This document shows positions 8,510-17,093 of a stretch of DNA of 64,000 nucleotides, in pieces. Source of the stretch: Methylotenera sp. (GTDB lineage Bacteria > Pseudomonadota > Gammaproteobacteria > Burkholderiales > Methylophilaceae); the NCBI GenBank assembly GCA_030693535.1, contig JAUYAL010000018.1, forward strand, positions 1 to 64,000, in the 5' to 3' direction. The translations under genes and the position numbers were made by a program. The first letter of the stretch is position 1, and each line of letters starts with the position of its first letter. The notes beneath the pieces were generated by a model, which saw only the letters and a program-made list of their open reading frames with translations, made no database searches and was not told the DNA's origin.

Positions 8510-8912
8510 AATAACTTTATTCTTTGGGGAAGTTGTAGGAATTAGTAGATTGAATATTTGGAGGCAGTAATCCTATAAAAAAACAGGTTTAGGAAAATAA
8601 TTCAAGTTGATGTAAAGAAATTTAGATTCAACTTTTGGCTGAAAATGCAATTTACAATAACATCAAGTTCAATCAGCGTTTATCTGCACACATCTTTGTC
8701 AACGGGCCGAATAAAAACTCATTTTGTGGTGTGCTTGTCGGATTATGAGTTTCCCTCCAAAAAGCACAGGCCGTAATGGTTAACACGATTTACTATGCCA
8801 CTAAAGTGGCATAGTAAAATGAGAAGGACTAACTATAAATTTGTTTATCTCTAATTGATAATCTGGGTTTAGGTATTGCGTGATAAATTAGTTCAAATTA
8901 TCAGACTCAAAA
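8510..8912. other. Intergenic region with a palindromic repeat
   Basis: About 400 bases between the receptor promoter and the DUF3301 gene show no convincing coding potential. The only strong structure is the palindrome at 8791-8816. The region also repeats the 11-mer TGTGCTTGTCG (8730-8740) found at 5034-5044, so the two intergenic regions share repeat material. Confidence 0.5.
8791..8816. repeat. Perfect 12-bp palindromic hairpin
   Basis: TACTATGCCACT and AGTGGCATAGTA pair perfectly around a 2-base AA loop. A diverged copy lies at about 4986-5009. It may act as a transcription terminator or be a REP-like repeat. The T/A flanks are short, so termination is uncertain. Confidence 0.7.
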
Positions 8913-9221
8913 TTAATCATTTTCTAGATAGGGTGGTATATGCCAAGCCCCTAATTGATTGCCTAGCAAGATGAGGTGGCAATGTAAGCGTTCTGCACCG
9001 CTGGCACTTACTTCAAACTCATAAGTGCGAAGAAAATTTACATGTCCACGGCCGTTACGTGCAAGCCATAGTTTATTGCATGAAACAGTTTCATCTAACA
9101 ATTGTAGGTTGAAGCGCGCTGCAAGCTCACCACCTAATAAAATAGCTCTTTCTCTCTTATCCATGCTGTCTAGCCAAAACCAAGCAAGTGCAATTAAAAT
9201 CAATAATAATGTTAGTTCCAT
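8913..9221 (-). CDS. DUF3301 family small membrane-anchored protein
   Basis: 102 aa. One N-terminal hydrophobic helix (LTLLLILIALAWFWLDS) is followed by a soluble domain with the WLARNGRG and YEFEVS stretches typical of the DUF3301 family. Function is unknown. It follows pilU on the same strand with an 11-base gap, so the two are probably co-transcribed. A role linked to the pilus motor is possible but not shown. Confidence 0.75.
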   Translation of the reverse strand: MELTLLLILIALAWFWLDSMDKRERAILLGGELAARFNLQLLDETVSCNKLWLARNGRGHVNFLRTYEFEVSASGAERLHCHLILLGNQLGAWHIPPYLEND

Positions 9222-9231
9222 TTAATAGTTC

Positions 9232-10404
9232 TCATTCCTTAATTTCCGTATCAACATCTTCAGGTTCATCTTCATGCAAAGATAAGCTATCAACTTTAGA
9301 TGAATTATCTTTTGTGCCCGCATTTTTTCCGTGCAATTTAAAGCGCAAGCGTAACTCGTTCATGGAATCTGAATTTCGCAATGCATCTTCTTCTGAAATG
9401 CGACCTTCTTCACAAAGCTTGAAGAGTGCTTGATCAAAGGTCTGCATGCCGAGTTCTACAGATTTAGCCATTGCCTCTTTAACCATGTTCGTTTCACCTT
9501 TTAAAATCAGGTCCGAAACAAGGGGAGAGTTAAGTAAAATTTCAATAGCTGCGGCACGACCACCACCGGCCTTAGAAACTAAACGCTGTGCGATGAATGC
9601 ACGCAAGTTGAGCGACAAATCCATGTGCAGTTGCGAGTGACGTTCTTCAGGAAAGAAATTGATAATGCGATCTAGCGCTTGATTAGAGCTGTTTGCATGA
9701 AGTGTTGCCATGCACAGATGTCCTGTTTCGGCAAATGCTAAAGCAAATTCCATTGTTTCTCTGTCGCGAATTTCTCCTATTAAAATCACATCAGGCGCTT
9801 GTCGCAAAGTGTTTTTAAGTGCATTAAACCATCCGTTGGTATCTCTACCAACTTCACGATGCGTAATTAAACAGTTTTTGCTGGTATGTACGTATTCGAC
9901 AGGATCTTCGACTGTAATAATATGCCCATAGCTATTTTCATTTCGGTAATCGATTAAAGCAGCAAGCGTGGTAGATTTCCCTGACCCCGTCCCACCGACC
10001 AAGATGACTAAGCCACGCTTGGTCATCATGACGTCTTTCAGAACTTCTGGAAGGCCAAGCTCATCAATATTTGGAATCTTGGTGGTGATGGTGCGAAGTA
10101 CCATACCAACTTTTTCTTGTTGCATGAATACATTGACCCGAAAGCGTCCAATTTCCTTAGGATAAATTGCGAAATTACATTCCTTTTCCGTCAAAAAATC
10201 TGCCCGTTGTTTTTCATTCATTAACGCGTCAGCAAAAGCTTTGGTGAGATCTCCATTGAGTTTTTGTTGCGTAACAGGCGTCATTTTCCCATCAATTTTC
10301 ATTGCGGGTGGAAAGTCAGCGGCAATAAACAGGTCAGATGCTTTTTTATCTAGCATGCCGCGTAGCAAGTTATGCATGTAATTTATTGCTTGTTCATTTG
10401 TCAT
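9232..10404 (-). CDS. pilU: Type IV pilus retraction ATPase PilU
   Basis: About 390 aa from the ATG at 10402-10404, which has a GGGGG Shine-Dalgarno at good spacing. A TTG and another ATG lie further upstream in frame. It is a PilT/PilU-type secretion ATPase with Walker A GGTGSGKST, an Asp box, Walker B LIGEIRDRETM, and His box HLCMATLHANSS. The N-terminal ASDLFIAADFPPAM and the long acidic C-terminal tail (DEPEDVDTEIKE) fit PilU better than PilT. PilU assists PilT-driven pilus retraction at the inner-membrane base. The usual upstream pilT is not adjacent. A second PilU-like gene is at 26048. Confidence 0.85.
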   Translation of the reverse strand: MTNEQAINYMHNLLRGMLDKKASDLFIAADFPPAMKIDGKMTPVTQQKLNGDLTKAFADALMNEKQRADFLTEKECNFAIYPKEIGRFRVNVFMQQEKVGMVLRTITTKIPNIDELGLPEVLKDVMMTKRGLVILVGGTGSGKSTTLAALIDYRNENSYGHIITVEDPVEYVHTSKNCLITHREVGRDTNGWFNALKNTLRQAPDVILIGEIRDRETMEFALAFAETGHLCMATLHANSSNQALDRIINFFPEERHSQLHMDLSLNLRAFIAQRLVSKAGGGRAAAIEILLNSPLVSDLILKGETNMVKEAMAKSVELGMQTFDQALFKLCEEGRISEEDALRNSDSMNELRLRFKLHGKNAGTKDNSSKVDSLSLHEDEPEDVDTEIKE

Positions 10405-10509
10405 TAAAGCCCCCATTAATTTTTTACGCAACTATTAGTTACTTTAGTTTATTATTTAGAATTGTAAGCTAAACCATCTAGTTATCAGATATAGTTTTAA
10501 TTAGTTATT

Positions 10510-11202
10510 ATGGAAAATAATATTTCAATGGATTTAATGCGTGAAAAAGAAGCTATTAATGCTTATTTAAAACTATTGCAAGCTAAGGGTGGTAAAAGTG
10601 CGTTGTTACGTAGACGCTCATTATTTTTAGATCAATTGATTCTTAATCTAGCCAATAAAGAGCTTGACGGAAATGAGTATCGTGAAGCTGTTGAGACTCT
10701 TATGGAGATTATGCCTGCTGAAGATTGGCATGAAAGTCTTACTGCCGCCCGTGAGTTTTATCCATTTTGGACAGGGGATATTAAATCTATTGCTGCATTA
10801 AATGTAAGCCCAGGATTTGATGTAGCACAAATTAGCTGGGCACCTTTACCCACCTCGTTAAAATCATTGATTGATAGCTTGGACACTGAAAAGTTTGATG
10901 CTTCTGAGACTTGGCCATTAAAGGCTTATTCGCAAGCGCTTCGCCAAGAGGGGTCAGAGCAGAGACTCGTAGATACGCGCGTTAAACTTGCGAAAATTTT
11001 GCTGATACGATTGAAAAATGCACCGTTAAAAAACCATAAGTCTTACCGAACAGCGGTTGATCAGACTTTACCATTGTTTAATATTAAAAATAATAGACGA
11101 TTATTTCTAGTTGTTGTACGGGAGTTTTATCATTTTTGGACTGGGAATCCAGATGCAAGTAGTATGGTCCTTAAAGATGGCTCAGGTAATATTTTAATTT
11201 AA
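10510..11202 (+). CDS. Hypothetical protein with internal duplication
   Basis: 230 aa soluble protein; I do not recognise the family. The two halves look like tandem copies of one alpha-helical unit of about 80 aa. Each ends in a nearly identical motif, REFYPFWTGD (81-90) and REFYHFWTGN (204-213), preceded by basic and leucine-rich helices. There is no signal peptide or membrane segment. It is divergent from pilU and lies 174 bases upstream of amt, which has its own promoter, so no functional link can be claimed. Confidence that it is a real gene is high because of the duplicated motif and its length. Confidence 0.75.
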   Translation: MENNISMDLMREKEAINAYLKLLQAKGGKSALLRRRSLFLDQLILNLANKELDGNEYREAVETLMEIMPAEDWHESLTAAREFYPFWTGDIKSIAALNVSPGFDVAQISWAPLPTSLKSLIDSLDTEKFDASETWPLKAYSQALRQEGSEQRLVDTRVKLAKILLIRLKNAPLKNHKSYRTAVDQTLPLFNIKNNRRLFLVVVREFYHFWTGNPDASSMVLKDGSGNILI

Positions 11203-11223
11203 CACTTAGAAAAAAATCAAATT

Positions 11224-11240
11224 TGCACTAATTTAGTGCA
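11224..11240 (+). promoter_or_regulatory. NtrC binding site 1 upstream of amt
   Basis: TGCACTAATTTAGTGCA is a near-perfect palindrome matching the NtrC consensus half-sites TGCAC/GTGCA with the correct 17-bp length. It lies about 100 bases upstream of the -24/-12 element, a typical enhancer distance. Confidence 0.8.
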
Positions 11241-11253
11241 TGTCAATAGATGG

Positions 11254-11270
11254 CGCACTAATCACGTGCT
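11254..11270 (+). promoter_or_regulatory. NtrC binding site 2 upstream of amt
   Basis: CGCACTAATCACGTGCT keeps the GCAC/GTGC half-sites and lies 30 bases (about three helical turns) from site 1, as in the paired NtrC enhancers of glnA. Confidence 0.7.
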
Positions 11271-11322
11271 TATAGTTAGGGTCGCCCTGAAGATATATAT
11301 TATAAAACAACAGGTTAAATAT

Positions 11323-11338
11323 TGGCGCGCTATTTGCT
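11323..11338 (+). promoter_or_regulatory. Sigma-54 (-24/-12) promoter of amt
   Basis: TGGCGCGCTATTTGCT matches TGGCAC-N5-TTGCW with invariant GG and GC 12 bases apart. Transcription should start near 11349, leaving a short leader with a GGAG Shine-Dalgarno before the ATG at 11377. Confidence 0.85.
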
Positions 11339-11376
11339 TGGATTTTTAGCATAAAAAACCACGGAGTATTATCAGA

Positions 11377-12567
11377 ATGGAAGTTTTAGTCTCTTCAAAT
11401 GATGTTTTATTTGTTTTATTGGGCGCTATTATGGTGCTGGCAATGCACGCAGGATTCGCTTTTTTAGAAGTTGGTACTGTTCGTAAAAAAAATCAGGTCA
11501 ATGCGCTAGTTAAAATTATGGCTGATTTTTCAGTATCGACTATCGCCTATTTTTTTATTGGATATAGCATCGCTTATGGAATTAATTTTTTTAGTGGCGC
11601 TGAGGCTTTAGCTGCTAAAAATGGCTACGATTTAGTTAAATTCTTTTTCCTGCTGACTTTCGCTGCAGCTATCCCCGCTATTGTCTCTGGAGGCATTGCA
11701 GAGCGAGCAAGGTTCAACCCACAACTTGCAGCCACTTTTTTTCTAGTGGGTTTTGTATATCCATTTTTTGAAGGTATCGCATGGAACAATCATTATGGTT
11801 TTCAAGATTGGTTAAATGTTTCATTTGGTGCTAAGTTTCACGATTTTGCAGGCTCAGTAGTTGTGCACGCAATGGGTGGTTGGATTGCTTTAGCTGCCGT
11901 ATTTTTACTGGGAGCACGCAATGGACGATATAGTAAAGATGGTCGTTTGCATGCATACCCACCTTCTAATATTCCATTTTTAGCATTGGGCGCATGGATT
12001 CTGACCGTAGGTTGGTTTGGTTTCAATGTGATGTCGGCGCAAGCTATTCAGGGGATTTCTGGTTTAGTAGCCGTAAATTCTCTAATGGCATTGGTTGGCG
12101 GCACCTTGGCAGCATTAGTGATGGGTAAAAATGACCCTGGTTTTGTGCATAATGGCCCATTGGCTGGCTTGGTGGCGGTGTGTGCAGGTTCTGATGTGAT
12201 GCACCCCTTAGGTGCACTTGCTACCGGTATCGTTGCTGGTGCATTGTTTGTCTGGGCCTTTAATCAAACGCAAAATCGCTTAAAAATTGATGACGTGCTT
12301 GGTGTTTGGCCTCTGCATGGTTTATGTGGTGCATGGGGTGGTATTGCGGCAGGAATTTTTGGCGCTAAAGCCTTTGGTGGGCTAGGAGGCGTGAGCTTTA
12401 TGTCACAGTTGCTCGGTACTGGTTTAGGAGTGATTACAGCACTTATCGGCGGTATTCTTGTTTATGGAATACTTAAAAAACTAGTTGGCATTCGCATGGG
12501 CCAAGAAGAGGAATTTGATGGAGCTGATTTAAGTATTCACAAAGTTGCAGCAACTGCGGATGATTGA
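11377..12567 (+). CDS. amtB: Ammonium transporter Amt
   Basis: 396 aa, about 11 hydrophobic segments, no obvious cleaved signal. Amt family features include FAFLEVGTVRKKN near the N-terminus, the central VVHAMGG stretch with the pore His, and DVLGVWPLHGLCGAWGG carrying the second pore His. It conducts ammonium/ammonia across the inner membrane. The upstream sigma-54 promoter with two NtrC sites indicates induction on nitrogen limitation. No glnK gene is adjacent, unlike the common glnK-amtB pair, so its PII regulator must be elsewhere. Confidence 0.95.
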   Translation: MEVLVSSNDVLFVLLGAIMVLAMHAGFAFLEVGTVRKKNQVNALVKIMADFSVSTIAYFFIGYSIAYGINFFSGAEALAAKNGYDLVKFFFLLTFAAAIPAIVSGGIAERARFNPQLAATFFLVGFVYPFFEGIAWNNHYGFQDWLNVSFGAKFHDFAGSVVVHAMGGWIALAAVFLLGARNGRYSKDGRLHAYPPSNIPFLALGAWILTVGWFGFNVMSAQAIQGISGLVAVNSLMALVGGTLAALVMGKNDPGFVHNGPLAGLVAVCAGSDVMHPLGALATGIVAGALFVWAFNQTQNRLKIDDVLGVWPLHGLCGAWGGIAAGIFGAKAFGGLGGVSFMSQLLGTGLGVITALIGGILVYGILKKLVGIRMGQEEEFDGADLSIHKVAATADD

Positions 12568-12573
12568 TTAAAT

Positions 12574-13683
12574 TTATATATTTTTTTGATGTTGCGCCAG
12601 TGCCCAGCTCACATGCTCGCGCAACATTTCATTGCTATCATTCATGCGGTTTTGAAGGGCCGTAATAATTTCTGGCGTTGTTGTTGCATTACCTAAACCT
12701 ACTGCAATATTTCTTAGCCAATGCGTATAGCCTATGCGATAAATGGCGCTACCAGCCATTTTCTGCTTGAACTTTGCTTCACTCCACGAAAAGCATTCCA
12801 ATAAGCTAATGTTGTCTAAACCATGTTTAACAGCAAAATCAGGCTCTTTGGTGGTTTCAGCAAACTTATTCCACGGACAAGCCAATTGGCAATCATCGCA
12901 GCCATATACTCGGTTACCAATCAGTGGCCTAAACTCAATAGGAATCGAAGTTTTAAGCTCAATTGTCAGGTATGAAATGCAACGCCGCGCATCTAATTCA
13001 TATGGCGCAATAATGGCTTGAGTGGGGCAAATAGTGATGCAATTACTGCAACTACCGCAATGGTTAGATGATGGCAAATCAATTGGCAATGGTAAGTTAG
13101 TGTAAATTTCTCCTAAAAAGAACCACGACCCCTTATTTTTATTTATTAGAAGTGTGTGTTTTCCACGCCAACCTAAACCAGCCTTTTCCGCCAGTGCGAC
13201 TTCTAATACAGGTGCGCTATCGGTAAACGCCCTATACTCAAATTGATAGTCCTCAAACATAGCGTTATTAATATTGGCAATTTCCACTTCAATTTTAGCG
13301 CATAATTTTTGGAGTTTATTACGCATCACCTTGTGATAGTCGCGACCCAACGTGTAGCGCGATATAAAAGCTTTAGCGCCATCTTGTATTACATTTTCGC
13401 TATCTGCTGCATTAGGCGGTAAATAATCTAATCTCGCAGAAATAATACGTACAGTGTTTGCTACTAATTCAGCAGGACGCGTGCGTTTCAAGCCGTGTTT
13501 TGCCATATAATTCATTTCACCATGAAAATTTTTAGCAATCCATTCTTGATGTGCCGCCTCAGCTTTTGTCAGATCGGTATCTGTAATGCCGATTTCGGAA
13601 AAACCAAGCGCGATTCCCCATTGCTTGATGTCAACGGAAAGTCGAGAGAATTGGTTATATGTAAAGTCGTGAGAAGTGCTCAT
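12574..13683 (-). CDS. queG: Epoxyqueuosine reductase QueG
   Basis: About 369 aa from the ATG at 13681-13683; a GTG 42 bases upstream is in frame but would extend beyond the family's usual N-terminus. It catalyses the last step of queuosine synthesis in tRNA, reducing epoxyqueuosine with cobalamin and two [4Fe-4S] clusters. Visible features are KQWGIALGFSEIGITD at the N-terminus and two ferredoxin-like cluster motifs, CGSCSNCITICP and CDDCQLACPW. A HEAT-like C-terminal tail follows. Its start codon overlaps the start of divergent tsaE within the four bases CATG. Confidence 0.93.
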   Translation of the reverse strand: MSTSHDFTYNQFSRLSVDIKQWGIALGFSEIGITDTDLTKAEAAHQEWIAKNFHGEMNYMAKHGLKRTRPAELVANTVRIISARLDYLPPNAADSENVIQDGAKAFISRYTLGRDYHKVMRNKLQKLCAKIEVEIANINNAMFEDYQFEYRAFTDSAPVLEVALAEKAGLGWRGKHTLLINKNKGSWFFLGEIYTNLPLPIDLPSSNHCGSCSNCITICPTQAIIAPYELDARRCISYLTIELKTSIPIEFRPLIGNRVYGCDDCQLACPWNKFAETTKEPDFAVKHGLDNISLLECFSWSEAKFKQKMAGSAIYRIGYTHWLRNIAVGLGNATTTPEIITALQNRMNDSNEMLREHVSWALAQHQKNI

Positions 13684-14188
13684 GGATAAGAATTTTACAC
13701 GGGATTTGCTAGATGAGACCGCCACGCTGCAATTTGGAGCAGTTTTAGCCAGTATTATTCAGCCGAATTTAGCGATACAGCTGCACGGCGACTTGGGGGC
13801 AGGAAAAACCACCTTGGTGCGAGGCTTACTACATGCACTGGGTCATGTGGGTAAGGTAAAAAGTCCTACTTATACACTGGTGGAATCTTACAAAATTAAA
13901 TCTCATGCTATTTCTAACTTAATGCTGTATCATTTTGACTTATATCGTTTTAATGATGAAGAAGAGTGGGAAGATGCGGGCTTTAGAGATTATTTTAATG
14001 CACATAGCGTTTGTTTAATTGAGTGGCCAGAAAAGGCACAAAATGTTTTACCAATGCCAGACCTTAATATTACTTTGTCTTTAAAGAATTTTGGTGAAAA
14101 TATAGGCCGTAACATCTGTGTATCGGCTCGTACAGCTTTAGGACAACAATGTTTACAGCAGTTTCTACACAAAAATGAATCTATTTAA
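13682..14188 (+). CDS. tsaE: tRNA t6A biosynthesis ATPase TsaE
   Basis: 168 aa from the ATG at 13682, with a GAGAAG Shine-Dalgarno; a GTG six bases upstream is also possible. It has Walker A GDLGAGKTT, a SPTYTLVESY motif and the HFDLYR motif of the YjeE/TsaE family. With TsaB and TsaD it makes N6-threonylcarbamoyladenosine at position 37 of ANN-decoding tRNAs. It overlaps amiC by 14 bases, indicating translational coupling. It shares start-codon bases with divergent queG. Confidence 0.93.
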   Translation: MDKNFTRDLLDETATLQFGAVLASIIQPNLAIQLHGDLGAGKTTLVRGLLHALGHVGKVKSPTYTLVESYKIKSHAISNLMLYHFDLYRFNDEEEWEDAGFRDYFNAHSVCLIEWPEKAQNVLPMPDLNITLSLKNFGENIGRNICVSARTALGQQCLQQFLHKNESI

Positions 14189-15665
14189 AAGTTTATATGT
14201 TTGCGTAATGTTAATGATAGGTATCATTAACTCAGCGCAAGCAGAAAATGTAGTGATGGCCGCACGGGTTTGGCCTGCGCAAGATTACACGCGAATTACA
14301 CTTGAAGCTAATCAGTCATTTGTTTATAAAATGTCCGTTATTCAAAATCCTGATCGCGTGGTGTTGGATATAGAAAATATTAATTTAAATCAAATAGTTA
14401 AATCGCTCTCTGACAAGATTTTAGCAAGCGATCCTTATATTAAGCAAATTAGAGTTGCTAAGTTTCAGCAAGGTATTGTCCGTTTGGTTGTTGATTTAAA
14501 AACTCAAGCTAAACCAAATGCATTTACCTTAACGCCTACAGGAAATTATAAGTATAGATTAGTGCTAGATGTTCATCCGCTTATAGATCCTTTGATGGCG
14601 ATGGTGGTCGAAAGAGACGCTACTATTAATAACGAGGCTTCTAAGTCAGAGATTAATGATAATTCCAATATGGTGAATAATCCGACAAACAACAATCCAG
14701 CACAAGCAGGTGTTGCAGTTGAGTCACTACCAGCGCAAAAAATAGGGGTAATTGAGCCTAATTTAACAGATGAAGTGAATAAGCCGGTTGTCACTAAAAA
14801 CATTGAAATGACTCATGATAATCCCGATGCGAAGAATCAGGAGAGTGAACTAAATACTGACCAAGAGACTGTTCAAGATGCTGATAATAATAAATCGTCC
14901 GCCAAAAAGAAGAAAAACAGTTTCAATAATTCCGATATTAACAAAGATTTTCGCCAAATTACCATTGCATTAGATGCTGGTCATGGAGGGGAGGATCCTG
15001 GCGCGTTGGGCGCAAGGGGTAGTCGTGAAAAAGATATTACGTTAATCATTGCAAAAAAACTTAAAGAAAAAATTGATAACGAGCCCAATATGCGCGCAGT
15101 GTTAACGCGTGATGGTGATTATTTTATTCCTTTGCATAGTCGCGTGGTTAAGGCACGCAATATGCAGGCTGATTTATTTATCTCTATTCATGCGGATGCA
15201 TTTACTAATCCAGCAGCAAAGGGTTCTTCAGTATTTGCATTATCTGAGCGTGGTGCCACTAGTGCTAGTGCGCGTTATCTAGCTAAAAAAGAAAATGAGT
15301 CTGATTTAATCGGTGGGGTGAGTTTAGATGTTAAAGATCCTAATTTAGCTAAAACGTTATTAGACTTATCGCAAACAGCAACCATCAACGATAGCTTGAA
15401 ATTAGGTAAAGCTGTATTAGGGTACATTGGCAACATCAATACATTGCACGCTAAGCGTGTTGAGCAAGCATCGTTTGCGGTATTAAAGTCACCTGATATC
15501 CCATCAATATTGGTTGAAACAGCTTTTATAAGCAATCCCGATGAAGAGCGAAGATTGAACGATAGTGATTACCAAGATAAATTGGTGGCTTCTATTTTAA
15601 ATGGTATTAAGAAATATTTTTCAACGAATCCCGCTTTAGCGAAAACTAAGGTCGCACTGGATTAA
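14175..15665 (+). CDS. amiC: N-acetylmuramoyl-L-alanine amidase AmiC
   Basis: 496 aa exported cell-wall amidase. A signal peptide ends at about residue 23 (SAQA). An AMIN domain covers about residues 28-130 for septal localisation. A long low-complexity Asn/Asp/Lys-rich linker (about 150-255) follows. The Amidase_3 domain begins at ITIALDAGHGGEDPG, with the zinc ligands expected in GHGGEDPG, the SIHAD motif and the C-terminal SILVETAFISN. It cleaves septal peptidoglycan during daughter separation. Overlap with tsaE suggests one operon. Confidence 0.93.
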   Translation: MNLFKSLYVCVMLMIGIINSAQAENVVMAARVWPAQDYTRITLEANQSFVYKMSVIQNPDRVVLDIENINLNQIVKSLSDKILASDPYIKQIRVAKFQQGIVRLVVDLKTQAKPNAFTLTPTGNYKYRLVLDVHPLIDPLMAMVVERDATINNEASKSEINDNSNMVNNPTNNNPAQAGVAVESLPAQKIGVIEPNLTDEVNKPVVTKNIEMTHDNPDAKNQESELNTDQETVQDADNNKSSAKKKKNSFNNSDINKDFRQITIALDAGHGGEDPGALGARGSREKDITLIIAKKLKEKIDNEPNMRAVLTRDGDYFIPLHSRVVKARNMQADLFISIHADAFTNPAAKGSSVFALSERGATSASARYLAKKENESDLIGGVSLDVKDPNLAKTLLDLSQTATINDSLKLGKAVLGYIGNINTLHAKRVEQASFAVLKSPDIPSILVETAFISNPDEERRLNDSDYQDKLVASILNGIKKYFSTNPALAKTKVALD

Positions 15666-15712
15666 TTAAAAGTACCCTAAAATATCTGGCCAATCACCAT
15701 GGAAAATTTAAT

Positions 15713-17089
15713 ATGGAATTAACATTTCTTGGAGCAACAGGAACCGTCACAGGCTCAAAATATTTGTTGAGTAGCAAAGCAGAGTCAGGTGGATTGACGC
15801 GTATTTTAATTGATTGCGGATTGTTTCAGGGGCTCAAGCAGTTGCGGCTTAGAAACTGGGCTGCATTACCTGTCGATCCAAAAACTGTTCATGCTGTAGT
15901 GCTCACGCATGCGCATATTGATCATAGTGGCTATTTACCGCTTTTTGTTAAAAATGGTTTTTCTGGCAAGGTATATTGCACCGAAGCAACGCGTGACTTA
16001 TGTGAAGTGCTGTTAATTGATTCCGCGTATTTGCAAGAAGAAGAAGCAAAATACGCTAACAAGAGTGGCTTTTCCAAACACAATCCGGCATTGCCGCTAT
16101 ATACGCAACAAGATGCACAAAAAGCACTTGCATTGCTGACACCAGTGGATTACGAACAAAATGTTGAGTTAAGCGACGGGCTAACATTAAGACTTTCTCG
16201 CAGTGGACATATTTTAGGTTCTGCTTTTGTGCGTATTCATGACAAAAAAACATCTATCCTCTTTTCGGGAGATATTGGTCGACCTAACGATATTTTAATG
16301 AAAGCTCCAGTACGTATTAAGCAAGCTGACTATTTAGTGCTTGAATCTACTTATGGCAATCGTTTACATGAGCATACTGATCCTAAAATTAAATTAGCTG
16401 AGATTATCAATCGAACGATGAAGCGAAAAGGGGTGGTTGTTATTCCGGTGTTTGCGGTTGGTCGTGCACAAGAGCTACTTTATTATATTTATCTGCTTAA
16501 ATCATCAGGCGGCATTGCTAAAGACATACCGGTTTATCTCAATAGCCCAATGGCTGTCGACGCTACGGCTATATTTAATCATTATTCAGGAGAGCACCGC
16601 CTATCGCCTGAGCAGAGCCATGCGCTATGTCATACCGCACATATTGTGAATGGCGTTGAGGAATCTAAACGATTGAACGAAACTAAAGGCCCAATGATTA
16701 TATTGTCGGCAAGTGGCATGGCTACGGGTGGACGAGTTGTACATCATTTAAAAGCATTTGCCCCTAATGCTAACAATACTATTTTGTTTGTAGGCTTTCA
16801 GGCAGCAGGTACACGTGGAGCGGCACTATTAGATGGTGTAGAAAGTATTAAAATTCATGGTGAGTATGTTCCAGTGCGCGCCACTATTGAATTTATTCCC
16901 AATCTTTCCGCACACGCTGATTTTTCTGAAATAATTGATTGGCTAGGCGGCTATGAGGCACCGCCTAAAAAAACCTTTATTACCCATGGCGAGCCAACCG
17001 CAGCCGATGCAATGCGACTTCATATTAAGGAAAAACTCCATTGGGATGTTGTGGTACCAGATTATCTTGAAACTGTGACTTTGGATTAA
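15713..17089 (+). CDS. Beta-CASP metallo-beta-lactamase RNA hydrolase
   Basis: 458 aa cytoplasmic metallo-beta-lactamase-fold protein. The MBL motifs are visible: THAHIDHSGYLP (HxHxDH), RSGHILGSA and LFSGDIGR. The beta-CASP part (VIPVFAVGRAQELLYY onwards) and the C-terminal zinc-dependent RMMBL domain (LSAHADFSE, FITHGEP) follow. Members process or degrade RNA, like the human CPSF73 relatives; the substrate here is unknown. It sits 48 bases after amiC on the same strand and meets the SUV3-like helicase convergently. RNA helicase and nuclease side by side is suggestive but not proof of cooperation. Confidence 0.85.
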   Translation: MELTFLGATGTVTGSKYLLSSKAESGGLTRILIDCGLFQGLKQLRLRNWAALPVDPKTVHAVVLTHAHIDHSGYLPLFVKNGFSGKVYCTEATRDLCEVLLIDSAYLQEEEAKYANKSGFSKHNPALPLYTQQDAQKALALLTPVDYEQNVELSDGLTLRLSRSGHILGSAFVRIHDKKTSILFSGDIGRPNDILMKAPVRIKQADYLVLESTYGNRLHEHTDPKIKLAEIINRTMKRKGVVVIPVFAVGRAQELLYYIYLLKSSGGIAKDIPVYLNSPMAVDATAIFNHYSGEHRLSPEQSHALCHTAHIVNGVEESKRLNETKGPMIILSASGMATGGRVVHHLKAFAPNANNTILFVGFQAAGTRGAALLDGVESIKIHGEYVPVRATIEFIPNLSAHADFSEIIDWLGGYEAPPKKTFITHGEPTAADAMRLHIKEKLHWDVVVPDYLETVTLD

Positions 17090-17093
17090 CCGC

